This document shows positions 16,214 through 24,435 of a stretch of DNA of 64,000 bases, piece after piece. Numbering within the stretch: the stretch's first letter is position 1; every line of letters starts with the position of its first letter. Under the pieces are notes generated by a model, which was given only the letters and a program-made list of their open reading frames with translations, was not told the DNA's origin and did not search any database. Origin of the DNA: CBDFLD01 sp965249005 (GTDB lineage: Bacteria > Acidobacteriota > UBA6911); assembly GCA_965249005.1 (NCBI GenBank), contig CBDFLD010000013.1, forward strand, positions 124,001 to 188,000, given 5' to 3'. The position numbers and the translations under genes were made by a program.

Positions 16214-17100
16214 CCTCCGAGCTCCAGGTCATCCAGCGTCCACTCATTGTCGCGCCAACGCTCCTTTGCGCATACGGTCAGCCCAAGATAAACCCGACAA
16301 CCCAACAGGTCTTCGATGTCGGCGCGCGCCTCTTTCCCCACATCCCTCAACGCGACCCCACCTCGCCCGACGATGATACCCTTCTGTGACTTTTTTTCAA
16401 CGAGAATGTCAGCGTCAATATGGACTAGTTTTTGCTCTTGTCGGACGCTTTCGTCGAACTGGCGAATTACGACAGCCGTTACGTAGGGCAGCTCTTGCCT
16501 CGTTCGATTCAGGATCTTCTCACGGATCAGCTCGGCGGTCAGGAAGCGTTCGGTGCGGTCAGTAATCTGATCGGAGTCGAACCGCGGCTCTCCTTCCGGC
16601 AAGTACCCAAACACCCGCTCGAGAAGCAGCGCCAAGTTGTCCTTCTTGAGCGCGGATATCGGAATGATCTCCAGGAAGTCATAGGCAGCGCCGTAGCGAC
16701 CCATGATCGGGAGCAGATCAGGCTTGGACATTCGATCGATCTTGTTGATAAGCAGAAGCGCCCGAGCCTGGCTCTTACGCACAATCTCCAGAGCGAAGCG
16801 CTCCCCCGAGCCCAGGGATCGTGAACCATCCACAACCAGAAGGACGAGATCCGTTTCTCGAAGAGACTCGTGAACTACCTGGACCATTCTTTGATTCATC
16901 CGATGGCTCGGTCTGTGGATCCCCGGCGTATCGACAAAGACCGCTTGCCCGTGGGGTTCGGTTCGAACGCCCAGAATGCGATGACGGGTTGTCTGCGGCT
17001 TGGACGAAATAATGGACACTTTCTCGCCCACAAGAGCGTTGAGCAGAGTGGACTTCCCGGAATTCGGGCGCCCGATGATGGCAACGGTACCGGACTTCAT
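16210..17100 (-). CDS. era: GTPase Era
   Basis: At 296 residues Era has its normal length. G1 is GRPNSGKST, G3 is DTPGIHRPSHRMNQ with the Era-specific extension, and G4 is NKIDR. The C-terminal KH RNA-binding domain contains the stretch GIIVGRGGVALRDVG. Era binds the 3' end of 16S rRNA and acts in 30S subunit assembly. It lies 11 bases after coaBC and overlaps udg. Confidence 0.97.
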   Translation of the reverse strand: MKSGTVAIIGRPNSGKSTLLNALVGEKVSIISSKPQTTRHRILGVRTEPHGQAVFVDTPGIHRPSHRMNQRMVQVVHESLRETDLVLLVVDGSRSLGSGERFALEIVRKSQARALLLINKIDRMSKPDLLPIMGRYGAAYDFLEIIPISALKKDNLALLLERVFGYLPEGEPRFDSDQITDRTERFLTAELIREKILNRTRQELPYVTAVVIRQFDESVRQEQKLVHIDADILVEKKSQKGIIVGRGGVALRDVGKEARADIEDLLGCRVYLGLTVCAKERWRDNEWTLDDLELGG

Positions 17101-17111
17101 AGTTACAAAGG

Positions 17112-18314
17112 TTATAGCGAAACTGGTGTGCGACCGCTCGTGGCGAGCAATGTCTGGACCATATCCAGTATGTGGTTGGCGATTTCAGCCTTTTTCTTCT
17201 CTCGCAGCACGGTAGCCGGCCCCGGACCATCGATGATGTGCACGGTCGCCGAATCGGAGCCGAAAATACCTGCCGACACGTCATTGGCGATCACGATGTC
17301 CAGATTCTTGCGCTTCAGCTTCAGCCGAGCATTCTCGATGAGATTCTCTGTCTCGGCGGCAAAACCGATCAGAAGTTGATGCTGTTTGCTGCTTCCCAAT
17401 ACACCGAGAATGTCATCGGTCCGCTCGAGCGCCAACGAAGCAGCCCAATGCTCCTTCTTTATTTTGTGCAGACTCACGTCTACGGGCCGGAAGTCCGCCA
17501 CCGCAGCAGCCTTGACAATAACATCAACCTCGGGCGCGTGTTGCATCACCGCGACGTGCATCTCCGACGCGGATCGCACGCGGACGGTCCGGACCCCATG
17601 CGGCGCATCCAGATTGGTCGGGCCAGTCACGAGTATCACATCCGCACCTCGCGTGTATGCGCCCTCAGCCAAGGCGTATCCCATTTTCCCGGAGCTTCGG
17701 TTCGAGAGGTACCGTACCGGGTCCAGATCTTCTATCGTGGGGCCGGCCGTCACGAGTATCTTGATTCCCGATAGCGCGCCTGAGCTCACCAACCGAGCAA
17801 GGATTCGGTCCGTGATACCTTCCACTTCCGCGAGCCGCCCTTCTCCCTCCATCCCACAAGCGAGGAGCCCGGGCTCCGGGTTTACGAACACATGCCCGCG
17901 AGCTTTCAATGTGGTCACATTGTTTTGAACTGAAGGGTGGTTCCACATGTCCACGTTCATCGCCGGGGCGAAAACAACGGGGGACGAGTTTGAGACATAC
18001 ACCGTGGTCAGAAAATCGTCCGCAATTCCATGGGCCATCTTGGCAAGGATATTTGCCGTTGCCGGAACTACCGCAAGAACACTGAGCCACTGGGCAACGC
18101 GAATGTGCTCGATCTCCCTATTCAAGCCAGGCTTGAACATGTCGGTCAGCACCTCCTGACCGGACAGGGATTCGAGAGTCAGCGGCGTGACAAACTTGGT
18201 AGCGGACTGCGTAAGAATCGTCTGCACGGACACGCCCGCCTTCTGAAGGCCACGCATTACCTCGATAGCCTTGTATGCGGCAATGCAACCCGTAATCCCT
18301 AACGCGACATTCAC
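17112..18314 (-). CDS. coaBC: Bifunctional phosphopantothenoylcysteine decarboxylase / phosphopantothenate-cysteine ligase
   Basis: The 400-residue CoaBC (Dfp) has an N-terminal flavin decarboxylase half (GITGCIAAYKA, VVPATANILAKMAHG, PAMNVDMWNHP) and a C-terminal ligase half (TAGPTIEDLDPVRYLSNRSSGKMG, then KIKKEH). The product is 4'-phosphopantetheine for coenzyme A synthesis. I chose the GTG at 18314, because GGGAGGAG lies just before it, the protein then begins with the usual short lead to GITG, and it avoids overlapping rpoZ. A longer frame runs to 18356. It starts 13 bases after the rpoZ stop. Confidence 0.95.
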   Translation of the reverse strand: MNVALGITGCIAAYKAIEVMRGLQKAGVSVQTILTQSATKFVTPLTLESLSGQEVLTDMFKPGLNREIEHIRVAQWLSVLAVVPATANILAKMAHGIADDFLTTVYVSNSSPVVFAPAMNVDMWNHPSVQNNVTTLKARGHVFVNPEPGLLACGMEGEGRLAEVEGITDRILARLVSSGALSGIKILVTAGPTIEDLDPVRYLSNRSSGKMGYALAEGAYTRGADVILVTGPTNLDAPHGVRTVRVRSASEMHVAVMQHAPEVDVIVKAAAVADFRPVDVSLHKIKKEHWAASLALERTDDILGVLGSSKQHQLLIGFAAETENLIENARLKLKRKNLDIVIANDVSAGIFGSDSATVHIIDGPGPATVLREKKKAEIANHILDMVQTLLATSGRTPVSL

Positions 18315-18327
18315 TGCTCCTCCCGGG

Positions 18328-18519
18328 TCAGCTTTCCGCGATCTTGGAGATTTCAAAAGCGACGAGCCCCTGCTCTACTTCTCTCATGGCGATGTACGCT
18401 GGCTTGGTCGACTTGGTCTTGATCTTCGGCTTGGCGTTGTTCTGCAATTGCTTTGCTCTTTGGGCCGCAACGATAATAAACCGATATTTCGACCCTACAT
18501 TTTCAGGAATTTTCTGCAT
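18328..18519 (-). CDS. rpoZ: RNA polymerase omega subunit (short form)
   Basis: This small 63-residue protein begins MQKIPENVGSKYRFI and contains VAAQRAKQLQ, the conserved omega segment, followed by KPAYIAMREVEQG. Omega helps assemble beta' into RNA polymerase. E. coli RpoZ is longer, but many bacteria have forms of this size. I use the ATG at 18519; the extra 24 codons upstream lie inside gmk and do not match the family. It overlaps gmk by 17 bases and precedes coaBC, as in many genomes. Confidence 0.9.
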   Translation of the reverse strand: MQKIPENVGSKYRFIIVAAQRAKQLQNNAKPKIKTKSTKPAYIAMREVEQGLVAFEISKIAES

Positions 18520-19138
18520 TTTTCCCTCCGAAGTTGGCGACGATAGAACTCGCTGCCTCCATGCTCGTTTCCAGGCGACATCGGGAACCAACGATTATCG
18601 CCCTCAGACTTTCTATGGAACATTGAAGGTCGTGGTTGATGATCAAGAAATCGTAGCTCTTGTATTGGCAGATTTCTTCACTCGCGATTTTCAGACGCTG
18701 CGCGACAATGTACTCCTTGTCCAAACTGCGTTTTCTGAGTCGCTCCCTCAAGACATCATAGGAGGGCGGAAGAATGAAAATGCTGAGGGCGTCAGGTCTC
18801 TGAAGCCGAATGGTCTGCGCCCCTTGAACATCAATGTCCAGCAACACATCCACGCCATCCGCCAAGGTTCGGTCGATGAACGATTGGGAGGTACCGTAGT
18901 AGTTCCCATGGACAATCGCCCATTCGAGCAGATCCCCGCTTTGAATCAGACGGTCAAACTCTCCTTTTTTGACGAAACAATACTCGAGCCCATCCCTTTC
19001 GTCTCCGCGGGGCGCGCGCGTGGTATACGACACCGAGAATTGCAGCCCTGCAATCATGGAAACGATAGACTCCACCAAAGCCGACTTTCCCGCCCCGGAT
19101 GGGCCTGAAACGATGATCAGGTTACCTTTTGCCGGCAT
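18503..19138 (-). CDS. gmk: Guanylate kinase
   Basis: This 211-residue P-loop kinase has Walker A GPSGAGKSALVE at the N-terminus, the GMP-binding YTTRAPRGDERDGLEY and the LDIDVQGA motif. It phosphorylates GMP to GDP. It follows yicC with one intervening base and overlaps rpoZ by 17 bases, the usual yicC-gmk-rpoZ order. GDP made here also feeds (p)ppGpp synthesis by the rel gene elsewhere in the window. Confidence 0.97.
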   Translation of the reverse strand: MPAKGNLIIVSGPSGAGKSALVESIVSMIAGLQFSVSYTTRAPRGDERDGLEYCFVKKGEFDRLIQSGDLLEWAIVHGNYYGTSQSFIDRTLADGVDVLLDIDVQGAQTIRLQRPDALSIFILPPSYDVLRERLRKRSLDKEYIVAQRLKIASEEICQYKSYDFLIINHDLQCSIESLRAIIVGSRCRLETSMEAASSIVANFGGKNAENS

Positions 19139-19139
19139 C

Positions 19140-20024
19140 TTACTCGATGTTCTGAACCTGCTCTCTCAGCTTTTCGATTTCCGCCTTGATCGCAATGCCA
19201 GACCGCGTGATTTCCAGATTGCCAGTTTTGGACAGAATTGTGTTCGTTTCGCGCTGCATTTCCTGGAGCAAGAAATCCATCCTTTTCCCAATTTCGGCTC
19301 CCCCGGACATCCAATCGGCAAACTGCGCGAGATGGCTTTCCATTCGGGCGATTTCTTCGCTAATGTCGCACCTTTCCGCAAACAGCGCGACCTCCTGCGC
19401 AAGTCGCTGCGGATCGACCGAGTCTCGCGGGAGCGTTTGGTTGAGTCTTCCCTCGAGTTTTCGACGATACTCCGGAACCAGCTCGCTCGCTAAGTCTCGG
19501 ATCTTCGCGACCTCGCGGCGCACTTCCACCAGGTGGAGACCGAGGTCTCTCGCCAGCGCTTCCCCTTCTTTGTTTCGCATCTGCACGGCGTCATGCAAGA
19601 CGTGATTGACAGTGTCAACGACAGCTTCGCAATCGGCAGTGTCCGGCCCGCCATTCGTATGGGCGTTTGGGTCACGACCCTGCAAGATCCCGGGAAGGCT
19701 GAATAGGGTCTTCAGGTCGAGAGCGTCCTCGAAGCCGAGCTCCTGGCGAAGCTGTCGTGATGCACCAACATAGCTACGTACCAGATCCATGTCGATGTGG
19801 CACGAATCCTGTTGCCGGCGGCTGATGCTTATGTTTACGTCAACCCGCCCGCGGTGGATCATCCCACGCACCGACTTCTGGATCTTCGTTTCAAGAGCGG
19901 AGTATTCCTTGGGCAATCGAACGTGCAGATCCAGGTACCGGTGATTGACCATCCGGACCTCTACCGAAACGGAGGCTCCATCAGTCTGATGGAAGCCCGC
20001 GGCAAATCCCGTCATGCTACGCAC
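19140..20024 (-). CDS. yicC: YicC/YloC family endoribonuclease
   Basis: This 294-residue YicC-like protein begins MRSMTGFAAG, the family N-terminus, and has HRYLDLHVRLPKEYS, the family-typical RGRVDVNI, and a C-terminal DUF1732-type region with GKRMDFLLQEMQRETNTI. In E. coli YicC has been linked to RNA cleavage and sRNA turnover. It is the first gene of the gmk-rpoZ-coaBC-era-udg-priA run and stands about 59 bases after a consensus promoter. Confidence 0.94.
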   Translation of the reverse strand: MRSMTGFAAGFHQTDGASVSVEVRMVNHRYLDLHVRLPKEYSALETKIQKSVRGMIHRGRVDVNISISRRQQDSCHIDMDLVRSYVGASRQLRQELGFEDALDLKTLFSLPGILQGRDPNAHTNGGPDTADCEAVVDTVNHVLHDAVQMRNKEGEALARDLGLHLVEVRREVAKIRDLASELVPEYRRKLEGRLNQTLPRDSVDPQRLAQEVALFAERCDISEEIARMESHLAQFADWMSGGAEIGKRMDFLLQEMQRETNTILSKTGNLEITRSGIAIKAEIEKLREQVQNIE

Positions 20025-20082
20025 CTTCCCGCCCCTCCGTGTGTTGTGCTTCCGTAAAAGTCAAGACAGTCCAAAACCATCC

Positions 20083-20131
20083 ATTATACTAGACGTAACT
20101 CTTTCTGTCAATTGACTTTCTCCTGTCAATT
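20083..20131 (-). promoter_or_regulatory. Perfect sigma-70 promoter of the yicC operon with an overlapping inverted repeat
   Basis: On the minus strand TTGACA (20106-20111), 17 bases and TATAAT (20083-20088) match the full consensus. An inverted repeat aattgac/gtcaatt (arms 20110-20116 and 20125-20131, 8-base centre) overlaps the edge of the -35. The nonamer ctgtcaatt occurs twice, 18 bases apart. Such an arrangement could be an operator, but no regulator is known. Confidence 0.75.
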
Positions 20132-20186
20132 TTTTGCTCGGTCCTAATTGGGCCGTGTTTGGTGTTGATCGGTCAAAGGTTCGTCT

Positions 20187-21995
20187 TTAGGGCAAGCGGC
20201 TCTCCGTCGCGAGAACCTCCTCGTGCTGCAACCTGAAGAATCGACAGTAAAGACCCTCCATTTTCATGAGCTCATCGTGCGAGCCCGATTCGCAGATCCT
20301 TCCTTCCTTGAGGACGAGAATCAGATTCGCACGGCGGACGGTGGAGAGCCGATGTGCAATGACAAAGGTGGTTCGGTCGCGGATCAGATTTGCCAGCGCT
20401 GTCTGAACCAGCTTTTCGCTTTCTGAGTCTAACGAAGATGTTGCTTCATCCAGGATGAGAATCGGAGCATTTCGCAGGATTGCTCGCGCGATGGAAATAC
20501 GCTGCCTTTCCCCACCGGAGAGTCGCTGTCCTCGCTCTCCGATCACGGTGTCATATTTCGATGGAAGACGCTGGATGAAGTCGTGGGCCATGGCAGTCTT
20601 CGCTGCATCCAAGATCTGTTGCGGTGATGCGTGAATATCTCCATAGGCAATGTTGTTGTGGATCGTATCGTTGAACAGGAAGCTCTCTTGCGATACGACA
20701 GCTATGTTTCTGCGCAATGATTGCTGCGTGAAATCACGGACATCGCTTTCGTCTATCTTGATCGAGCCGGAGCTCACATCGTAAAAGCGAGGGATCAGAC
20801 TCACGAGCGTGGATTTTCCAGCGCCGCTGCTCCCGACCAACGCAATCACTTCGCCGCGACGGACTCGAAAGTGTATGTCCGACAGTACCCGCGTCTTCCC
20901 GCTCGCATCGTGATAATTGAAGTGCACGTTCTCGAACTCGATAGATTCGCCTAGACCTTCGAGTGCGCGCGCGTGCGGAAGATCGGGAATGCCCATTTGA
21001 GTTTCCATGAGCTCAAAGATACGTCCGGTCGATGCAAACGCCCGTTGGAATTGAATGTGGATACGACTCAGTTTTCGAATGGGATCGTACATCCGAAAAA
21101 GTGAGAAAAGAGATCCGCTGAACACACCCAAGGTCAAGGCGCCCGCGGAAATACCGTGGTGAGCGTAGTAGAGTAGCGGAATGAAGAACGTCACACCCAG
21201 GAACTCCATCGCGGGAGAGCTCAAAAACAAGATCTTGAAGGCGCGAAGGTTGGTCCGGAGCAGGTGATCTGAAAAGTTTTTGAATCTTGCCTCCTCGGTT
21301 GTTTCCATTCCGAAGGCCTTCACCATGCGAATACCAGTGAGGGTTTGCTGAAGCGAATCGTTGAGGTTGGCAAGAGCATCGCGGCTCCGCCAACTCGCGC
21401 GTCGGATTCTTCGCCCAAGTACAAGAGTCAATAAAAATGCGAACGGCGCAATCCCCATTGCCAAACCCGCCAGCCTCCAATCGATATAGAAGACCCAGCC
21501 TACCAAGAAGATCAGCAACACGGTTTCTCGGCAAAGCTCCGCCAGCGTCGTGGAAACAGCCTCTTGGACTTGCTCGACATCACTGTTCATGCGGGACATC
21601 AAACGTCCCGTGGAGTTCGTCGTGAAGAAGCTGAGCGACTGCCGGATTACGTGTCCGTACAAGTCGTTTCGCAATTCCATGACTACCTTTTGTCCCACCT
21701 GACTCATCAGAAGATTGCAGTAGTAAAGACACAAACCCTTGAAGAGGGTTAGGATCAAAAGCGCAAGCGCAAGTTGCGTAACCGAGCCTCCAGGCAAACG
21801 TTCCAACAATTCAGGGATAAACGCGAACCGCTCGTCGATCCCGCCACTCGGGGCTAGAACGTCGTCGAAAAGAAAGATGGCGAGGGAAGTCGTGAGAACT
21901 TCGAGTGCTCCCGCAATGACCAGTAGAGTAAGAGAGGAACTGAGCCTGCCGAGGCGACGGCTCACATACGGCCAAAGCCTGCGCACATCGTTCAT
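20187..21995 (-). CDS. msbA: Lipid A exporter MsbA-like ABC transporter
   Basis: This fused half-transporter of 602 residues has six membrane helices in the first 330 residues, followed by an ATPase domain with Walker A GSSGAGKST, signature LSGGERQR and Walker B ILILDEATSSLD. The length and helix pattern fit MsbA, which flips lipid A-core across the inner membrane. LPS genes elsewhere in the window fit this role, though an exporter of other lipids or a peptide cannot be ruled out. It has its own promoter. Confidence 0.85.
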   Translation of the reverse strand: MNDVRRLWPYVSRRLGRLSSSLTLLVIAGALEVLTTSLAIFLFDDVLAPSGGIDERFAFIPELLERLPGGSVTQLALALLILTLFKGLCLYYCNLLMSQVGQKVVMELRNDLYGHVIRQSLSFFTTNSTGRLMSRMNSDVEQVQEAVSTTLAELCRETVLLIFLVGWVFYIDWRLAGLAMGIAPFAFLLTLVLGRRIRRASWRSRDALANLNDSLQQTLTGIRMVKAFGMETTEEARFKNFSDHLLRTNLRAFKILFLSSPAMEFLGVTFFIPLLYYAHHGISAGALTLGVFSGSLFSLFRMYDPIRKLSRIHIQFQRAFASTGRIFELMETQMGIPDLPHARALEGLGESIEFENVHFNYHDASGKTRVLSDIHFRVRRGEVIALVGSSGAGKSTLVSLIPRFYDVSSGSIKIDESDVRDFTQQSLRRNIAVVSQESFLFNDTIHNNIAYGDIHASPQQILDAAKTAMAHDFIQRLPSKYDTVIGERGQRLSGGERQRISIARAILRNAPILILDEATSSLDSESEKLVQTALANLIRDRTTFVIAHRLSTVRRANLILVLKEGRICESGSHDELMKMEGLYCRFFRLQHEEVLATESRLP

Positions 21996-22016
21996 GGGTT
22001 GGGCCCAAAAGAGGTG

Positions 22017-22046
22017 ATTCTAGGGCGCGGAAACCACACTTGTCAA
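22017..22046 (-). promoter_or_regulatory. Sigma-70 promoter of msbA
   Basis: On the minus strand TTGACA (22041-22046) is followed after 18 bases by TAGAAT (22017-22022). The msbA ATG lies about 22 bases beyond, giving a very short leader. Confidence 0.65.
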
Positions 22047-22092
22047 CGCGTAGTTCTCGGGGCGTAGGCACCTTCGCTGGTGAGAACAGCCA

Positions 22093-24216
22093 TTACCGTT
22101 GAGTCTTGCCGGAACGTCGGGAGTTGCGCACCCTCGATGCACCACCAGAGGAAGGTCTCGAGCGCATAGAGCCCCCCGGGTTGGAAAACCCGCGAGGAGA
22201 CGGCCTAGGATTGCCATAGGAAGCGCCCGGAGAAAACCTTGTGCCTGCAGGGTTTGTGCCGGACGAATGGCGACCCAGAGAACTTGTTCCCCGCGCCGGT
22301 TTCGGGGTCCGAGGTGAACTCGAGCGCCGCGTCTGACTACTGAGATTACTCGGGTTTCCTCTTTGCGAAGACTGGACCCTCCTGGAAAGCCGACCTGCCG
22401 AAAGCCTGGAAGCAGATCCGCCGGACTGGCTGCGGATCTGACTGCTTCGGCTGCCAGAGCTGCCGGATCGTCTCGTGCTCAGATTGCCGCTCCTTGAGGC
22501 AGTGGCAAGTCCGCTTTGTCGCCAAGGTGGCTCCACCGAGGGCAACCGCCTGGTTCCGCCAACCACGCCCGGAGAGCCCTCCCGGTTTTGCAGCGACCGC
22601 CCCCGAATGATCGAGGGTGTCCCCTTGCCACGGACACCTGAATCGGAACGGCGTTGACCCCTAGCGCCCCCTGTTGTTGACAGCGCAGGAATCGAGTTGC
22701 CCCTCGGCAGGGACGAAATTTCTTGTAAGCGTCGAGTTCTACTCGTCGCCTCCCCCCCGGCGCGTGTCGCCGAACGGGAAAACCTGGTTCCTGCAACACT
22801 TTTTTCGGACCTCCGGTCTTCGCTACTTCGAATCGACGGGATGGGGGTGCCACGAGAGCTGTTGATGCGAACGTAGCGTCCTTGAGCTGCTCCCGCCCCC
22901 GAGGGAAGAGTGCGGACTACGACCGCCCGCTCTGCCCTTGCGTTCGGGCCCGACGTCGAGAGGTGTGGAAAGGGCCGATAACTGTTGGAGTTCGGTTGAA
23001 GATCGAGGCGGCCGGACACCATTGTTCCCCCCCGCCGCGAATCTCCTCCGTCAAGCAGCCGAGTCCGCCCCCCGCCACGGAGGCCTCCGTTGACGAAGTG
23101 CTCGTTATCCATTGTTCGAACTGCACCCGGGATTCTGCGGTTGATTATGCCCCCCGGGCCCCGGCGCTGAGCCAATCTGACATTATTCAGGTAGTAGCGA
23201 TGGGCTGGACGGTAGTAGTAGTGGTTCGCATTGTAATAATCACCAGGACCGAGCGGGTACCACGACACCCAACCAGGGCCCTTGTAAAAGCGGACCAAAC
23301 CCGGCGACCAAAAATGGAAGTTGAACGATGACCCCGGAAGCCAATGCCAACCAACACGCGCCTGGTAATTCCAGCGCCCGTAATGGTAAGGGAGCCATCC
23401 CCAGGGCTCAAAAGAAACCCAGGTCCATCCCCAAACAGGCCGGTAACACCAGCGACCGTCTCCGTATGGAGACCAGCCCGCGTCCACCCGCGGAACCCAC
23501 GCGGAGCCATAGTTCTCGACAACCATCCAGCGTCCATACTGGTCGAGTTCGTTGACTCCAATCGCCACATGATCAGGCACATGTTCCCGACTCTCGTAGG
23601 CAACTCGGTCTGCTGTGCGTCGATCCGTCCACTCATCCCATTCGTCCCGCCCATCGTAGCGAGCCACAAAAGATTCCTTCTGGTCACCGGGGGTGGCGTG
23701 CAGCAACTCTCCGGAGCTGATACTCCGTGAGAAATCCTGGCTCGCCCCGACTAGTTTGCCCTGTCGGACAATGCCGTCGGTCGTGCCTTCCTCCCGCACG
23801 TCAAATCGGTAGACTCCTTCTTCGAGCGTATTGAAGGCAAGGGCAGGAGTGTTGATTTCGAAGGAAACCTGACTTTGAACCGTGATGGTCACAAGCCCCA
23901 CTAGGACGCGGATCTGAATGAGATCATCCTCGAGATTTAGTAACTCTATATCCGTTTTCTCGGCCAGCTGCAGCACGGATCCATCATCGAACTCGATCTC
24001 GGCACGTCCGTCCTCACCGGTGTACAATCGATCCCGAGCCTGCAGCGGCATGTTGAGGCTTGCCTGGGACCAGTCTACGGCTAGCGGGCTCTGGAAACTT
24101 ACGTGCCCCTCGACATAGCTGATGCGCACGAGTCGAGCGTATGGCTCAGCCGCAGGTGTAGAGGCGGCACTCAGGGCGATCACCCAGAAGCCGCACAAAA
24201 AAAGGCGAATTCTCAT
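22093..24216 (-). CDS. Secreted FecR-domain protein with DUF6600-like Trp/Tyr-rich region and Arg/Ser-rich tail
   Basis: The 707-residue protein has a Sec signal peptide (about residues 1-22, ending near STPAAEP). A FecR-like beta domain spans roughly residues 30-140 with RDRLYTGEDGRAEIEFDDGS. An aromatic DUF6600-type segment of about 100 residues follows, with repeated YGRW/WGW/PYGDGRW units. From about residue 360 the chain is low complexity, rich in Arg, Ser and Gly. Such proteins are frequent in Acidobacteriota and their function is unknown. The ATG at 24216 has GAGGAG upstream; a longer frame begins at 24252. No sigma-factor/FecI partner is adjacent. Confidence 0.82.
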   Translation of the reverse strand: MRIRLFLCGFWVIALSAASTPAAEPYARLVRISYVEGHVSFQSPLAVDWSQASLNMPLQARDRLYTGEDGRAEIEFDDGSVLQLAEKTDIELLNLEDDLIQIRVLVGLVTITVQSQVSFEINTPALAFNTLEEGVYRFDVREEGTTDGIVRQGKLVGASQDFSRSISSGELLHATPGDQKESFVARYDGRDEWDEWTDRRTADRVAYESREHVPDHVAIGVNELDQYGRWMVVENYGSAWVPRVDAGWSPYGDGRWCYRPVWGWTWVSFEPWGWLPYHYGRWNYQARVGWHWLPGSSFNFHFWSPGLVRFYKGPGWVSWYPLGPGDYYNANHYYYRPAHRYYLNNVRLAQRRGPGGIINRRIPGAVRTMDNEHFVNGGLRGGGRTRLLDGGDSRRGGTMVSGRLDLQPNSNSYRPFPHLSTSGPNARAERAVVVRTLPSGAGAAQGRYVRINSSRGTPIPSIRSSEDRRSEKSVAGTRFSRSATRAGGEATSRTRRLQEISSLPRGNSIPALSTTGGARGQRRSDSGVRGKGTPSIIRGRSLQNREGSPGVVGGTRRLPSVEPPWRQSGLATASRSGNLSTRRSGSSGSRSSQIRSQSGGSASRLSAGRLSRRVQSSQRGNPSNLSSQTRRSSSPRTPKPARGTSSLGRHSSGTNPAGTRFSPGASYGNPRPSPRGFSNPGGSMRSRPSSGGASRVRNSRRSGKTQR

Positions 24217-24254
24217 GGCTGCCTCCTCATTTCGCTGTAGATGGAACCCCACTA

Positions 24255-24260
24255 ATTATA
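24255..24260 (-). promoter_or_regulatory. Candidate -10 box of the FecR/DUF6600 gene
   Basis: The minus strand carries a perfect TATAAT 39 bases before the chosen start codon. No recognisable TTGACA lies 16-18 bases upstream, so an activator or an alternative -35 would be needed. Confidence 0.4.
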
Positions 24261-24399
24261 TGAGATGCCGCAGATCGCTTGATGTTTCACCGGAAATGTC
24301 TCCTCTGGTACCCACATGAATCGTACTGAAGGTCTGGGTGTCTACGGGCACCATCAATTATCCCACATAAAAAGACTTTGGGGAAGCGGGTTTATGGAT

Positions 24400-24428
24400 C
24401 AATCATTCACTCAATGAGCGAATGATTG
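24400..24428. repeat. 14-bp inverted repeat just downstream of ptsI
   Basis: The arms caatcattcactca and tgagcgaatgattg pair with one mismatch across a single central base. On the minus strand the repeat begins shortly after the ptsI stop, but no T-run follows it, so it is not a clear intrinsic terminator. It could be a factor-dependent terminator, an mRNA-stabilising stem or a protein site. Confidence 0.65.
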
Positions 24429-24435
24429 AAAAACT

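Noticed and set aside
22100..23100. Repeat array in the FecR/DUF6600 gene
   Set aside because: Low-complexity Arg/Ser/Gly codons give local similarity but no regular unit was found.
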